A stretch of 64,000 nt of DNA, taken from positions 32,121 through 96,120 of the forward strand of contig JNWL01000027.1 in the NCBI GenBank assembly GCA_000716465.1. The letters are read 5' to 3'. A program made the position numbers and the translations under genes. Every line of letters begins with the position of its first letter. Position 1 is the stretch's first letter. This stretch comes from Streptomyces bikiniensis. Its GTDB lineage: Bacteria > Actinomycetota > Actinomycetes > Streptomycetales > Streptomycetaceae. The notes beneath the pieces are model-generated. The model did no database searches and was not told where the DNA came from. It saw nothing but the letters and a program-made list of their open reading frames with translations. Shown piece by piece: positions 41,641-50,652 of this stretch.

Positions 41641-43440
41641 CTACCGCCCCGCCGGCCGGACCACCATCGCGGAGCCGCCGCCCCTGCGGACCTTCTCCGC
41701 GGCGGCCACCCAGCGCCCGTCCGGCAGGCGCTGGACTCCGGTCGCGGCGCCGATCTCCGGGTTCTGCCGGAAGCCGTGCCCGATCGCCTCCAGTTCGGTG
41801 CGGACGGGGCTGTTCCACAGGCCTGGTTCGAGTTCGGTGGTGGTCTGGTTGCGCTGGCTGGCGCGCGGTGCGGCGATCGCCTCGACGAGCGGCAGGTGCC
41901 GGTCGACGACCCCGGTGAGGGTCTGGAGGACGGTGGTGATGATGGTGGCGCCGCCCGGGGAGCCGAGCGCGAGGACGGGCCTGTCGTGCCGGTCGAGGAC
42001 GATCGTCGGGGAGATCGAGGAGCGCGGGCGCTTGCCGGGGCCGGGCAGGTTCGGGTCGTGCACGGCCGGGTTCGCCGGGGCGAAGGAGAAGTCGGTCAGC
42101 TCGTTGTTGAGCAGGAAGCCCCGGCCGGGCACGGTGATCCCGCTGCCGCCGGTGGACTCGATGGTGAGGGTGTACGCGACGACGTTGCCCCATTTGTCGG
42201 CCACCGTCAGATGGGTGGTGTTCTCGCCCTCGTACGGGGTCGGGGCGGCGGTCCCGCCGGGGGCGCACGGCTCCGGGTCGCGGGGGTCGCCGGGCGCGAG
42301 CGGGCTGGTCAGGACGGCGTCGTCGCGGATCAGGCAGGCGCGGGAGTCCGCGAACCGCTGCGAGAGCAGGCCTCGCGTCGGCACGGACTCGAAGGCCGGG
42401 TCCCCGACCCAGCGGCCCCGGTCGGCGAAGGCGATGCGGCTCGCCTCGATGAACCGGTGCAGGTAGCGGGTCTGCGACGCGCGGGAGAGGTCGGTGCCCT
42501 CCAGGATGTTCAGCGCCTCGCCGACGCTGGTGCCGCCGGAGGAGGAGGGGGCCATGCCGTAGACGTCGAGCCCCCGGTACGAGACCTTCGTCGGCGTGCG
42601 GAACACGGTCCGGTACGCGGCCAGGTCGCCCTCCGTCAGGTCGCCTGAGCGCACGTTCCGGGTGGCGCCGGGGCGGACGGGGGGCTTGCGGACGGTGTGG
42701 ACGATGTCCCGGGCGAGCGGCCCCTTGTAGAGCGCGCCGACGCCCTCGCGGCCGAGCTTCTCGTACGTACGGGCCAGGTCGGGGTTCCTGAAGCGGGAGC
42801 CGACCGCGGGCAGTTGCCCGCCGGGCAGGAAGAGGGCCGAGGAGGCGGGGAAGTCGCGGAAGCGGGCCTCGTTGGCGGCCGTCTGGGAGCGGAAGGTCTC
42901 GTCCACGGTGAAGCCCTCGCGGGCGAGCCGTTCGGCGGGTTCGAGGAGGGTGGAGAGCCGCTTGCTGCCCCAGGCGTCGAGGGCGGACTTCCAGGTCGCC
43001 GGGGTGCCGGGGGTGCCGACGCCCCGCCCGCTGGTCATGCCCTCCTCGAAGGGGATGGGGGCGCCGTTCTCCGTGAAGAGGTCGGCGTCGGCGGAGCGGG
43101 GCGCGGTCTCGCGCCCGTCGACGGTGTGCACACTGCGGCTCTTCGCGTCGTAGTAGACGAAGTAGCCGCCTCCTCCGATGCCGGCCGAGTAGGGCTCGGT
43201 GACGCCGAGCGCGGCCGCGACGGCGACGGCGGCGTCGACCGCGTTGCCGCCCTCGCGGAGGATCTCGATCCCGGCGGCCGAGGCGTCGGCGTCGACGCTG
43301 GCGACGGCACCGCCGTATCCGGTCGCGACGGGCTCCTTGAGGGGTGGTCCCGCCGTCGTCGGCGGCGCGGCGGCACCCATCGAGAACACCGTCGCCGTGA
43401 CGGCGAGGACGGAGATCTTGCCGGCGGTGGAGCGTCGCAT
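41641..43440 (-). CDS. ggt: Gamma-glutamyltransferase, secreted
   Basis: The 599-residue proenzyme has an N-terminal signal peptide (hydrophobic about residues 8-26) and the self-cleavage site at Thr408 (GENTTHLTVADKWGNVV). Thr408 becomes the nucleophile of the small subunit. Other family parts are GGGGYFVYYD and PLKEPVATGYGGAVASVD at the start of the large subunit. It degrades extracellular glutathione and gamma-glutamyl compounds. It converges on map with an 11-base gap. Confidence 0.94.
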   Translation of the reverse strand: MRRSTAGKISVLAVTATVFSMGAAAPPTTAGPPLKEPVATGYGGAVASVDADASAAGIEILREGGNAVDAAVAVAAALGVTEPYSAGIGGGGYFVYYDAKSRSVHTVDGRETAPRSADADLFTENGAPIPFEEGMTSGRGVGTPGTPATWKSALDAWGSKRLSTLLEPAERLAREGFTVDETFRSQTAANEARFRDFPASSALFLPGGQLPAVGSRFRNPDLARTYEKLGREGVGALYKGPLARDIVHTVRKPPVRPGATRNVRSGDLTEGDLAAYRTVFRTPTKVSYRGLDVYGMAPSSSGGTSVGEALNILEGTDLSRASQTRYLHRFIEASRIAFADRGRWVGDPAFESVPTRGLLSQRFADSRACLIRDDAVLTSPLAPGDPRDPEPCAPGGTAAPTPYEGENTTHLTVADKWGNVVAYTLTIESTGGSGITVPGRGFLLNNELTDFSFAPANPAVHDPNLPGPGKRPRSSISPTIVLDRHDRPVLALGSPGGATIITTVLQTLTGVVDRHLPLVEAIAAPRASQRNQTTTELEPGLWNSPVRTELEAIGHGFRQNPEIGAATGVQRLPDGRWVAAAEKVRRGGGSAMVVRPAGR

Positions 43441-43556
43441 TCGTACCTCCGGTCAACAGGCTTCCGCGCAGCGTAACTTCCCCCGCCCCGTTCCGTCAGG
43501 AACGCCTCGAACGGGACCTCGAACGGGAACCCGGGTGGCCGCTAGCATGCGCGCCC

Positions 43557-44312
43557 ATGGACGAAGACGTGCGCAACATCGTGCTCGGGGTGCTCGCCAC
43601 CGGGATCAGTGCCTCCCTCGGCTGGCTCGGCCGCACGTACCGGTGGCGGCGGAAGCTCCGTCGCAAGCAGGCCTTCTTCGGCCTCCCCGGCGGCTCGGAA
43701 TGCCTGCTGGTGGTCAACCGGGAGTCCGGCGGGGACAACGTGGTGCACCGCTACGACGTCTTCGCGATGCTCGAACTCTCCGCGCTGGTCAAGGACTGCG
43801 GCGCGCAGGCCCGCATCCTGCCGCAGGACCAGACCCACCAGGGCTTCGGCGACCGCACCGAGTTCTGCGTCGGCGGGCCGTATTCGAACAGGCGCATGGC
43901 CGCGCACCTGACCACCCTGCTGCCGGGCGTGAAGGTGAACGTGGACGTCGAGCCGTCCGAGGTGCGGGGCTCGATCACGATCGGCGGCGAGCGGTACCTC
44001 ATGGAGAAGGGGCGGTCGGAGTACGTGATCCTGGCCCGGCTCACGGCCGGGGAGGGCCACCGGCCGGTCTTCCTCTTCTGCGGCCAGCGGGCGATCACCA
44101 ACCAGGCGGCCACCCGCTATCTGGCCCGCCACCACGAGGACCTGGCCCGCCGTCACCGCGGCGGCTCGTTCGTCCTGCTCCTGAAGGTCGTCAACTCGGA
44201 GGCGTACGGCCCCGACGTGGTGGAACTGGTCGCCGACGTGACGCACGCGGCCCGTACGGCTCCCCCGGCGCCCGAGCCCTCCACCGCCGCCGAACCGGCG
44301 GCGACGGCCTGA
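43557..44312 (+). CDS. Membrane-anchored protein of unknown function
   Basis: A 251-residue protein with one N-terminal hydrophobic segment (about residues 7-24) followed by a strongly basic stretch (YRWRRKLRRKQ), so the rest is probably cytoplasmic. The globular part alternates strands and helices (SECLLVVNRESGGDNVVHRYDV, VGGPYSNRRMAAHL, VFLFCGQRAITNQAATRYL), which suggests a Rossmann-like nucleotide-binding fold; this is inference. The tail is Ala/Pro-rich. I do not recognise a named family. Confidence 0.75.
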   Translation: MDEDVRNIVLGVLATGISASLGWLGRTYRWRRKLRRKQAFFGLPGGSECLLVVNRESGGDNVVHRYDVFAMLELSALVKDCGAQARILPQDQTHQGFGDRTEFCVGGPYSNRRMAAHLTTLLPGVKVNVDVEPSEVRGSITIGGERYLMEKGRSEYVILARLTAGEGHRPVFLFCGQRAITNQAATRYLARHHEDLARRHRGGSFVLLLKVVNSEAYGPDVVELVADVTHAARTAPPAPEPSTAAEPAATA

Positions 44313-44436
44313 CCGGGAGGGGGCCGACGGGGTGAAGACCTCACCATCATGACAGGTCAGAGGCGTTTTCCGTAGGACCGAACGCACAGTTCGCGCACCT
44401 TGTCCGGCCCCTCCCCCGGCTTCCAGAATCGCCGTC

Positions 44437-45684
44437 ATGAATCACTCCGGGAACATCGGTCAGAACATCGATCAGGACGCGGTCCTGCGGGCGAGGACGA
44501 TGCTGCTCGGATCGGACAGGCTCGACCCGGCCGAGGAGTTGGAGGCGTACCGGATCCTCGCGGAGGTGAGCCCGGCGGCCTATCTGCCGAAGCTCGTCGG
44601 AGCGCTGCTCTCGTACGGGTCCGGGGCGAGCTACGGGCACGACAGGGAACGGAAGTTGGCGCTGCGCGCGGAGGCCCTCGACACGGCCCGGCGCATCGAC
44701 GTCGACCACCCGAGGAGGACGGAGGTGTTCGCCGAGGCCCTGGAGTACTACGGACTCGCGCTCATCCAGTCGGGGCGGCGGGCCGAGGGTCGGGCCGCGT
44801 ACGAGGAGATGGCCGCGGTCGGGCGGGACGGCTTCGAACGGGGCCAGGTGAAGCACCCGGCGTACGGAAGCGGCCGGCTGGCGGTCGTACTGGCCGAGGA
44901 GGGGCGCCACGGGGAGGCGGCGGACCTGCTGCCGCAGGGCGACCGCACGCACCGGGACTTCTTCTTCTGGTCCGTGGTCGAGAAGGCGGCGGAACTGGAG
45001 GCGGCCGGTCGGCGGGAGGAGGCGGTGGAGGTCTTCACGGACCTCGTGGACGACACGAGGGAGGACCGGAGGTGGAACCTCCTGGTGTGGGAACTCGTGC
45101 ACCGCTCCCGGATGCTGGACGCCGCCGGACGGCACGGGGAGGCAGGCGCGGACCGGCGGGAGGCCCTGTCGGTCCTCACCTGGCTCGCCGGTCCCGATGC
45201 GCCCGAACGCCAGAGCGGGCTTCACTCCTGGTGGAGCGTCCTGTACGGCCTGTCGGCCAGGGCGGTGGAGCCGGACGGGTCCCCGGACGCCCCGATGCCG
45301 GCGTTCGGCAACTCGCTCCTCCACTGGTCGTGGGACATGCGGACGGCCTACTTCGACGGCATCCCCGCCCTGGAGGCCGAGACCGCGCGCCTGTCGGCGG
45401 CGGGGCGGCTCACCGAACTCGTGACCGCGCACCACCGGCTGACCGTGCGGTCCACCCTGATGTGGACCGGCCGCACCCATCTGTTCGAGGAACCGCTCCG
45501 GCCGCTCTTCGACGAGGAGGTGGCGCTCGCCCGGCGTGCGGCGGAAGGACTCCCCCGGGCCCTGACCGACCGGGCGACGTTCCTCCTCGCGGCCGGGCGG
45601 TACGAGGAGGCGCGGGCGGACTTCGCGGAGGTCGTGGGCCCGCTCGACGGCGCCGAGCGGACGCCAATCGTTACCGCCACGTAA
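44437..45684 (+). CDS. TPR-like repeat protein
   Basis: The 415-residue soluble protein is composed of helical repeats with TPR spacing: ALEYYGLALIQSGRRAEGRAAYEEM, LAVVLAEEGRHGEAADLL, AAELEAAGRREEAVEVFTDL and ATFLLAAGRYEEARADFAEV. No enzyme motif, signal peptide or membrane span is seen. Such proteins in streptomycetes are often partners of regulators or conflict systems, but nothing here proves it. It lies 124 bases after the membrane-anchored unknown protein, in the same direction. Confidence 0.75.
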   Translation: MNHSGNIGQNIDQDAVLRARTMLLGSDRLDPAEELEAYRILAEVSPAAYLPKLVGALLSYGSGASYGHDRERKLALRAEALDTARRIDVDHPRRTEVFAEALEYYGLALIQSGRRAEGRAAYEEMAAVGRDGFERGQVKHPAYGSGRLAVVLAEEGRHGEAADLLPQGDRTHRDFFFWSVVEKAAELEAAGRREEAVEVFTDLVDDTREDRRWNLLVWELVHRSRMLDAAGRHGEAGADRREALSVLTWLAGPDAPERQSGLHSWWSVLYGLSARAVEPDGSPDAPMPAFGNSLLHWSWDMRTAYFDGIPALEAETARLSAAGRLTELVTAHHRLTVRSTLMWTGRTHLFEEPLRPLFDEEVALARRAAEGLPRALTDRATFLLAAGRYEEARADFAEVVGPLDGAERTPIVTAT

Positions 45685-45709
45685 CTTACCGGGGAGTTAC
45701 CTCAGGTAA
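45670..45709. promoter_or_regulatory. Cluster of TTAC-type inverted repeats before the secreted hydrolase
   Basis: GTTAC-N6-GTAAC (45670-45685) and TTACC-TCA-GGTAA (45697-45709) lie 80-120 bases before the GTG at 45790. The first overlaps the end of the TPR-like gene. These may be regulator sites for the hydrolase. Confidence 0.4.
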
Positions 45710-45789
45710 GCCCCCACCGTTACCGTCGGGTCACTTTCACTGCCCCCCATCGCCGACCACCCATCGGCGTCCCCAGTGAGGAGTGCCCC

Positions 45790-47349
45790 GTGCGCACATC
45801 CCTGGTCCTCGCCGTCTCGGCCGCGCTCGTGGCCGGGACGGCCCTCGGGCTCGCCCCCGCCGCCCAGGCCGTGGAGACCGCCGACTCCAGCGGCATCCGC
45901 TTCGTCGACATCGTGGGCGAGGGCGGCACCGTCCTCAAGGCGAACGTCCTCGCCCCCGCCGGGGCCGCCCCCGGCACCCGCCACCCCCTGATCGTGCTGC
46001 CCACCAGCTGGGCCATGCCCCAGATCGAGTACCTCGCCCAGGCGCGCGAGCTCGCCGACTCCGGCTACGTCGTGGTGAGTTACAACTCGCGCGGCTTCTG
46101 GCAGTCCGGCGGGGAGATCGAGACGGCGGGCCCCAAGGACGTCGCCGACGCCTCCAAGGTCATCGACTGGGCCCTGGCCCACACCGCCGCCGACCCCGAC
46201 CGGGTGGGCATGGGAGGCGTCTCGTACGGCGCCGGGATCAGCCTGCTCGCCGCCGCGCACGACCCGAGGGTCAAGGCCGTCGCCGCGCTCAGCGGCTGGG
46301 CCGACCTCATCGAGTCCATCTACAGCGGCCGGACCCAGCACCTCCAGGCCGCCGCCCTGCTCGGCGGCGCCGGAGCCCTCACCGGCCGCCCCGGCCCGGA
46401 ACTCGAGGAGGTCCTGGGCGACTTCCTCTCCTCCAACCTGGCCAAGGAGGAGGACATGATCGCCTGGGGCCGCAAGCGCTCCCCGGTGACCCACCTCGAC
46501 CGCATCAACGCCAACGGCGCCGCGATCATGCTCGGCAACGCCTGGGGCGACACCATCTTCCCGCCCAACCAGTACGCGGGCTTCTACGAGAAGCTGACCG
46601 GGCCCAAGCGCCTGGAGTTCCGCCCCGGCGACCACGCCACCGCCGAACTCACCGGTCTGTTCGGGCTGCCCAACGACACCTGGACCAACGCCCGGCGCTG
46701 GTTCGACCGTTACCTGAAGGGCGCCGACAACGGCATCGACCGCGAGCAGCCCGTCCAGCTCAAGTCCAGGTCCGCGGGCGGCTACGAGGGCTACCCGGAC
46801 TGGAAGTCCGTGCACGCGAACCAGAGGAAGTTCGACCTCGGCGGTACGCAGCGGGCGTGGGCGAACGTCGACTCGGGCGCCAACGGCGGGGTCACCCTGC
46901 TCACCAACGCCCTGGACCAGTTCCTCCGCACCCCGCCCGTCGTCTCCGTGCCCCTCCTCCCCCGCGCCTTCGCCGGCGTCTGGCAGTCCGAGCGGTACGA
47001 CACCCCGCAGCGGGTGCGCGGCACGGTGAAGGTGCACACCACGGTCGCCTCCACGGAGGAGAGCGGCACCCTCGTCGCGTACCTGTACGACGTGGGCCCG
47101 CTCGGCGTCGGCAAGCTGGTCACCCACGCCCCGTACACCTTCCACGGCAGGACCCCGGGGCAGCCGTTCGGCGTCGACCTGGAACTGTTCTCCACGGCGT
47201 ACGACGTGCCCGCCGGGCACCGGCTCGCGCTGGTCGTCGACACCGTCGACCCGCTCTACATCGAGCACAACCCGACCGGCGCGCAGCTGACCTTCTCCTC
47301 CCCGGCCGCCGACCCGTCGTACGTGTCGGTGCCGCTGCGGAAGGAGTGA
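45790..47349 (+). CDS. Secreted S15/CocE-type acyl hydrolase or X-prolyl dipeptidyl peptidase
   Basis: The 519-residue protein has a signal peptide (cleavage near AAQAVET) and an alpha/beta hydrolase domain with the nucleophile elbow GGVSYGAGI (about residues 141-149), an S15-family GYVVVSYNSRGFW loop and a His in GDHATAEL. The C-terminal third is the jelly-roll domain of the CocE/NonD and X-Pro dipeptidyl-peptidase group. Substrate may be peptides or esters. The GTG at 45790 has a GAGGAG site just before it. Confidence 0.85.
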   Translation: MRTSLVLAVSAALVAGTALGLAPAAQAVETADSSGIRFVDIVGEGGTVLKANVLAPAGAAPGTRHPLIVLPTSWAMPQIEYLAQARELADSGYVVVSYNSRGFWQSGGEIETAGPKDVADASKVIDWALAHTAADPDRVGMGGVSYGAGISLLAAAHDPRVKAVAALSGWADLIESIYSGRTQHLQAAALLGGAGALTGRPGPELEEVLGDFLSSNLAKEEDMIAWGRKRSPVTHLDRINANGAAIMLGNAWGDTIFPPNQYAGFYEKLTGPKRLEFRPGDHATAELTGLFGLPNDTWTNARRWFDRYLKGADNGIDREQPVQLKSRSAGGYEGYPDWKSVHANQRKFDLGGTQRAWANVDSGANGGVTLLTNALDQFLRTPPVVSVPLLPRAFAGVWQSERYDTPQRVRGTVKVHTTVASTEESGTLVAYLYDVGPLGVGKLVTHAPYTFHGRTPGQPFGVDLELFSTAYDVPAGHRLALVVDTVDPLYIEHNPTGAQLTFSSPAADPSYVSVPLRKE

Positions 47350-47358
47350 TCTCCGGCT

Positions 47359-47401
47359 GCCGCCGGGCGGGTGCGGCTCCCTCTACCGCCCTCCCGGCGG
47401 C
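47359..47401. terminator. Hairpin between convergent hydrolase and gluD
   Basis: GCCGCCGGG (47359-47367) and CCCGGCGGC (47393-47401) are perfect 9-bp arms with a 25-base loop, covering the gluD stop. A modest bidirectional terminator candidate. Confidence 0.4.
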
Positions 47402-48243
47402 GGCCCTCCCCCTCCGGCCGGAGCGACGTCCACGGCCTTCGCCCTCGGGTCGCGGCGCTCCCGCCGGGCCACCCAGGTGGCGAACCAGGAGAGCAGCATG
47501 CACATCCCGATGTAGATCGGAGAGATGACGAGCACGACGGGGATGAACGGCAGGTCGTAGTCGAGGTTGGACGCGATCAGCTTGCCCGCGTGCAGGAACT
47601 CCTCGTAGGTGATGAGGAATCCGAGCGAGGTGTCCTTCAGGGCCACCACCAGCTGGCTGATGATGGCGGGCAGCATCGCCCGGACGGCCTGGGGCACCAG
47701 GACGTGCGTCATCACCTGCGTCTTGCGCATGCCGAGCGCGTACGCCGCCTCGCCCTGGCCGCGCGCCACGGAGTGGACGCCGGTGCGGAACACCTCGGCG
47801 AGCACGGAGCCGTTGTAGAGGGTCAGTCCGGTGACCAGGGCGGGCAGCGGCTGCACCTTCAGCGCCACGAAGACGAAGAAGATCATCACGAGGACGGGCA
47901 TCGCGCGGAAGAACTCCACGAAGAGGGTGGAGGCCCAGCGCAGGACGCGGTGGTCGGAGAGGCGGCCGCAGGCCAGGACGGCGCCGAGGGCCAGCGAGAG
48001 GACCGACGCACAGGCGAAGGCCTTCAGGGTGTTGCCGAGGCCCCTGAGCAGCAGCTCCTGGATGCCCTCGTAGAGGAAGGGCGACCACTTGGCGGAGGTG
48101 AACTGCCCGGTGTCGAAGAGGAGGTACAGGATCCAGCCGGCCAGGGCCAGGATCACGGCGGTGGAGGCGACGCCGTAGAGGAGGTGGCGCCGTCGGGCGC
48201 TCGGCCCGGGGACGTCGTAGAGGGCGGTGGACTCGGTGGTCAT
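47383..48243 (-). CDS. Glutamate/polar amino acid ABC transporter permease GluD-like
   Basis: The 286-residue permease has five or so membrane segments and the EAA loop RGQGEAAYALGMRKTQVMTHVLVPQA that contacts the ATPase. A Pro/Gly-rich tail ends the protein. It overlaps the partner permease gene by four bases and is the last gene of a gluABCD-type operon. Confidence 0.9.
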   Translation of the reverse strand: MTTESTALYDVPGPSARRRHLLYGVASTAVILALAGWILYLLFDTGQFTSAKWSPFLYEGIQELLLRGLGNTLKAFACASVLSLALGAVLACGRLSDHRVLRWASTLFVEFFRAMPVLVMIFFVFVALKVQPLPALVTGLTLYNGSVLAEVFRTGVHSVARGQGEAAYALGMRKTQVMTHVLVPQAVRAMLPAIISQLVVALKDTSLGFLITYEEFLHAGKLIASNLDYDLPFIPVVLVISPIYIGMCMLLSWFATWVARRERRDPRAKAVDVAPAGGGGPPPGGR

Positions 48244-48884
48244 CGGGCGACTCCCCAGCGCTTCTCCATGACGTGGAAGAGGGCGCTGATGGTGAGGGTG
48301 ATGATCAGGTATCCGACGGCGATCCAGACGAAGGTCCAGACGATGTTGTAGCCGAGCTCGCTCAGGGTCTTGTAGGTGCCGAGGAGTTCGGTGACGCTGA
48401 ACGCCCCCGCGATCGCCGAGTTCTTGGCGAGGGCGATCAGGGTCGAGCCGATGGGCGGGATGACGCTGCGGAAGGCCTGCGGCAGGACGACCGTGCCGAG
48501 GGTCTGGGCGAAGGTCATGCCCAGGCTGCGGGCCGCCTCGCCCTGGCCGCGCGGCACGGTGTTGATGCCGGAGCGCAGCACCTCGCAGACGAAGGCCGAG
48601 GTGTAGCAGCCGAGGGCGAGGACGGCGAACAGCTCGAAGGGCAGGACGAGTCCGAAGCGGGGCAGGCCCAGCATGACCGCGAAGAAGAGCAGGGTCAGCG
48701 GGGTGTTGCGCAGGACGGTCACCCAGACCGTGCCGAAGACCCGGAAGGAGCCGACGGGCGCGACCCGGAAGGAGGCCATGACGAAGCCGAGGACGAGGGC
48801 GAGCGCCGAGGCGTAGACGGTGAGTTCGACGGTGCCGAGGAACCCCTTTCCGTAGAGGGAGAAGTTGTCGGTCAGGACGTCCAT
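48240..48884 (-). CDS. Glutamate/polar amino acid ABC transporter permease GluC-like
   Basis: The 214-residue permease of the HisMQ type has an N-terminal TM segment and the EAA loop RGQGEAARSLGMTFAQTLGTVVLPQA. It forms a heterodimeric channel with the following permease. Nineteen bases separate it from the binding-protein gene. Confidence 0.9.
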   Translation of the reverse strand: MDVLTDNFSLYGKGFLGTVELTVYASALALVLGFVMASFRVAPVGSFRVFGTVWVTVLRNTPLTLLFFAVMLGLPRFGLVLPFELFAVLALGCYTSAFVCEVLRSGINTVPRGQGEAARSLGMTFAQTLGTVVLPQAFRSVIPPIGSTLIALAKNSAIAGAFSVTELLGTYKTLSELGYNIVWTFVWIAVGYLIITLTISALFHVMEKRWGVAR

Positions 48885-48903
48885 GTCGGAAGGCTCCTCC
48901 GGG

Positions 48904-49821
48904 TCAGCCCGTCGGGTAGCGGTCGATGGCGGGCGGCGGCGGGGCGGGGACCCCGGAGAGGCCGAGGGTGGCGTCGTACGCCTTCTTCCAGTCGCCGTTC
49001 TTCTGGTGGGCGGCGACGGCGTCGTCCAGGGCGAACCGCAGGGCGTCGTCGCCGCGCGGGACGCCGATGCCGTACGGCTCCTTCGAGAACGGCTTGCCGA
49101 CCACCTTGAGCTCGTCGGGGACCTTGGCGGCGTAGCCCATGAGGATCGTGTCGTCGGTGGTGACCGCGTCGACCTGGAAGGTCAGCAGGTTGTCGACGCA
49201 GACGGAGTACGTGTCGTAGGCGACGAGTTCGGCCTTCGGGTGGTCCTTCTCGATGCGCTGGTACGGGGTGGAGCCGGCGGCCGAGCAGACCCGCTTGCCG
49301 TCCAGGTCCTGGGGGCCGTCGATGTCCTCCTCGTCGGTGCGGACCAGGAGGGACTGGCCGGCCTGGTAGTAGGGCCCGGCGAAGCCGACGAGCTTCTTGC
49401 GGTTGTCGTTGATGGTGTAGGTGCCCACGTAGTAGTCGATCTGGCCGTTCTGCAGGGCGGTCTCGCGGTTGGCGGAGGCGATCGTGCGGAACTCGACGCG
49501 GGCCGGGTCGAAGCCGAGGGAGGCGGCCATCATCTTGGCGATCTCGATGTCGAAGCCGGAGTAGCGGCCGGAGGCGGGGTCCTTCTCTCCCATGTAGGGC
49601 TGGTCCTCCTTGGCTCCTACGACGAGCCGGCCGCGCTTCTTCGCCCGGTTCCAGGTGGCGGAGTCGGGCAGGGTGAAGTCCGATCTCACCCGGTAGACCG
49701 GGAGTCGGTCGGGCTGCGGGCCCTTGACGGGCGGGCTGCCCTCGCGGCCGCAGCCGCCGAGCGCCGCCGTCGCGGCGAGCAGCAGGGCGAGCGCGGCCAG
49801 GGTCCGGTGCGTACGCTGCAT
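48904..49821 (-). CDS. Glutamate-type ABC transporter substrate-binding lipoprotein
   Basis: The 305-residue family 3 solute-binding protein has a lipoprotein signal (lipobox LGGC) and the opening RGRLVVGAKEDQPYMGEKDPASGRYSGFDIEIAKMMAA. It binds glutamate or a similar polar amino acid outside the membrane. It lies 13 bases after the ATPase gene. Confidence 0.9.
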   Translation of the reverse strand: MQRTHRTLAALALLLAATAALGGCGREGSPPVKGPQPDRLPVYRVRSDFTLPDSATWNRAKKRGRLVVGAKEDQPYMGEKDPASGRYSGFDIEIAKMMAASLGFDPARVEFRTIASANRETALQNGQIDYYVGTYTINDNRKKLVGFAGPYYQAGQSLLVRTDEEDIDGPQDLDGKRVCSAAGSTPYQRIEKDHPKAELVAYDTYSVCVDNLLTFQVDAVTTDDTILMGYAAKVPDELKVVGKPFSKEPYGIGVPRGDDALRFALDDAVAAHQKNGDWKKAYDATLGLSGVPAPPPPAIDRYPTG

Positions 49822-49834
49822 GGTTCCCGTCCGG

Positions 49835-50449
49835 TCAGTGCTTGAGGATCTTGGAGAGGAAGTCCTTGGCGCGTTCGCTGCGCGGGGCGGTGAAGAACTC
49901 CTCCGGCGCGCGGTCCTCGACGATCCTCCCGTCGGCCATGAAGACGACCCGGTTGGCCGCGGAGCGCGCGAAGCCCATCTCGTGGGTCACGACCACCATC
50001 GTCATGCCGTCCCGGGCCAGCTGCTGCATGACCTCCAGGACCTCGTTGATCATCTCGCCGACGCGGGCGAGGAGTTCGCGCGAGCGCCGGTCGGCGTCCT
50101 CCTTCTTGCGCTTGCGGACCTTGATCTGGGCGAGGGAGACGTTCGCGAGGACGGTCTTGTGCGCGAAGAGGTTGAAGGACTGGAAGACCATGCCGACCTC
50201 GGCCCGCAGCCGGGCCAGCGCCTTGCCCTCCTCGGGGAGCGGCTGCCCGTCGATGAGGATCTCGCCCGACTCGACGCTCTCCAGCCGGTTGATCGCCCGG
50301 CAGAGGGTGGACTTGCCGGAGCCGGAGGGGCCGATGACGACGACCACCTCCCCGCGGCCGACGGTGAGGTCGATGGACTGGAGGACGTGCAACGTGCCGA
50401 AGTGCTTGTTCACGCCACGCAGTTCGATCAGCGGATCGACGACGGCCAT
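49835..50449 (-). pseudogene. GluA-type ABC ATPase with in-frame loss of signature motif and Walker B
   Basis: The frame is open from ATG to stop but encodes only 204 residues, against about 250 for GluA proteins. Walker A GPSGSGKST and Q-loop MVFQSFNLF are present, then SRELLARVG runs straight into EMINEVLEVMQQLA and H-loop VVTHEMGF. The stretch that should lie between, holding LSGGQQQR and the LFDEPTSALDP Walker B/D-loop (about 44 residues, 132 bases), is missing. Without it ATP hydrolysis is not possible. The deletion is in frame, so downstream translation is not disturbed. The junction is at about 50052-50058. Confidence 0.85.
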
Positions 50450-50477
50450 ACGCTGCCCTGCCCCATTCCTCAGCGGT

Positions 50478-50531
50478 GTCGCGTTTCCCGTGGACGCCGC
50501 GTTTCCCGTGGGTGTCGCGTTTCCCGTGGGT
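50478..50531. repeat. 18-bp tandem repeat, three copies, upstream of gluA
   Basis: Three adjacent copies of GTCGCGTTTCCCGTGGGT (with one or two changes) begin 29 bases upstream of the gluA start. The position suggests an effect on expression of the operon, or a slippage product. Confidence 0.85.
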
Positions 50532-50652
50532 GCCGCGGCCCACGCAAACTATCCACCGGAAAAAGGACTTCAGGGACGACACGCATGAAACAGGGATAAG
50601 CCGTATTTACTGCGGAAGGGGGGCGGCCGACAGGTGTACGCGCCCGCACGCG

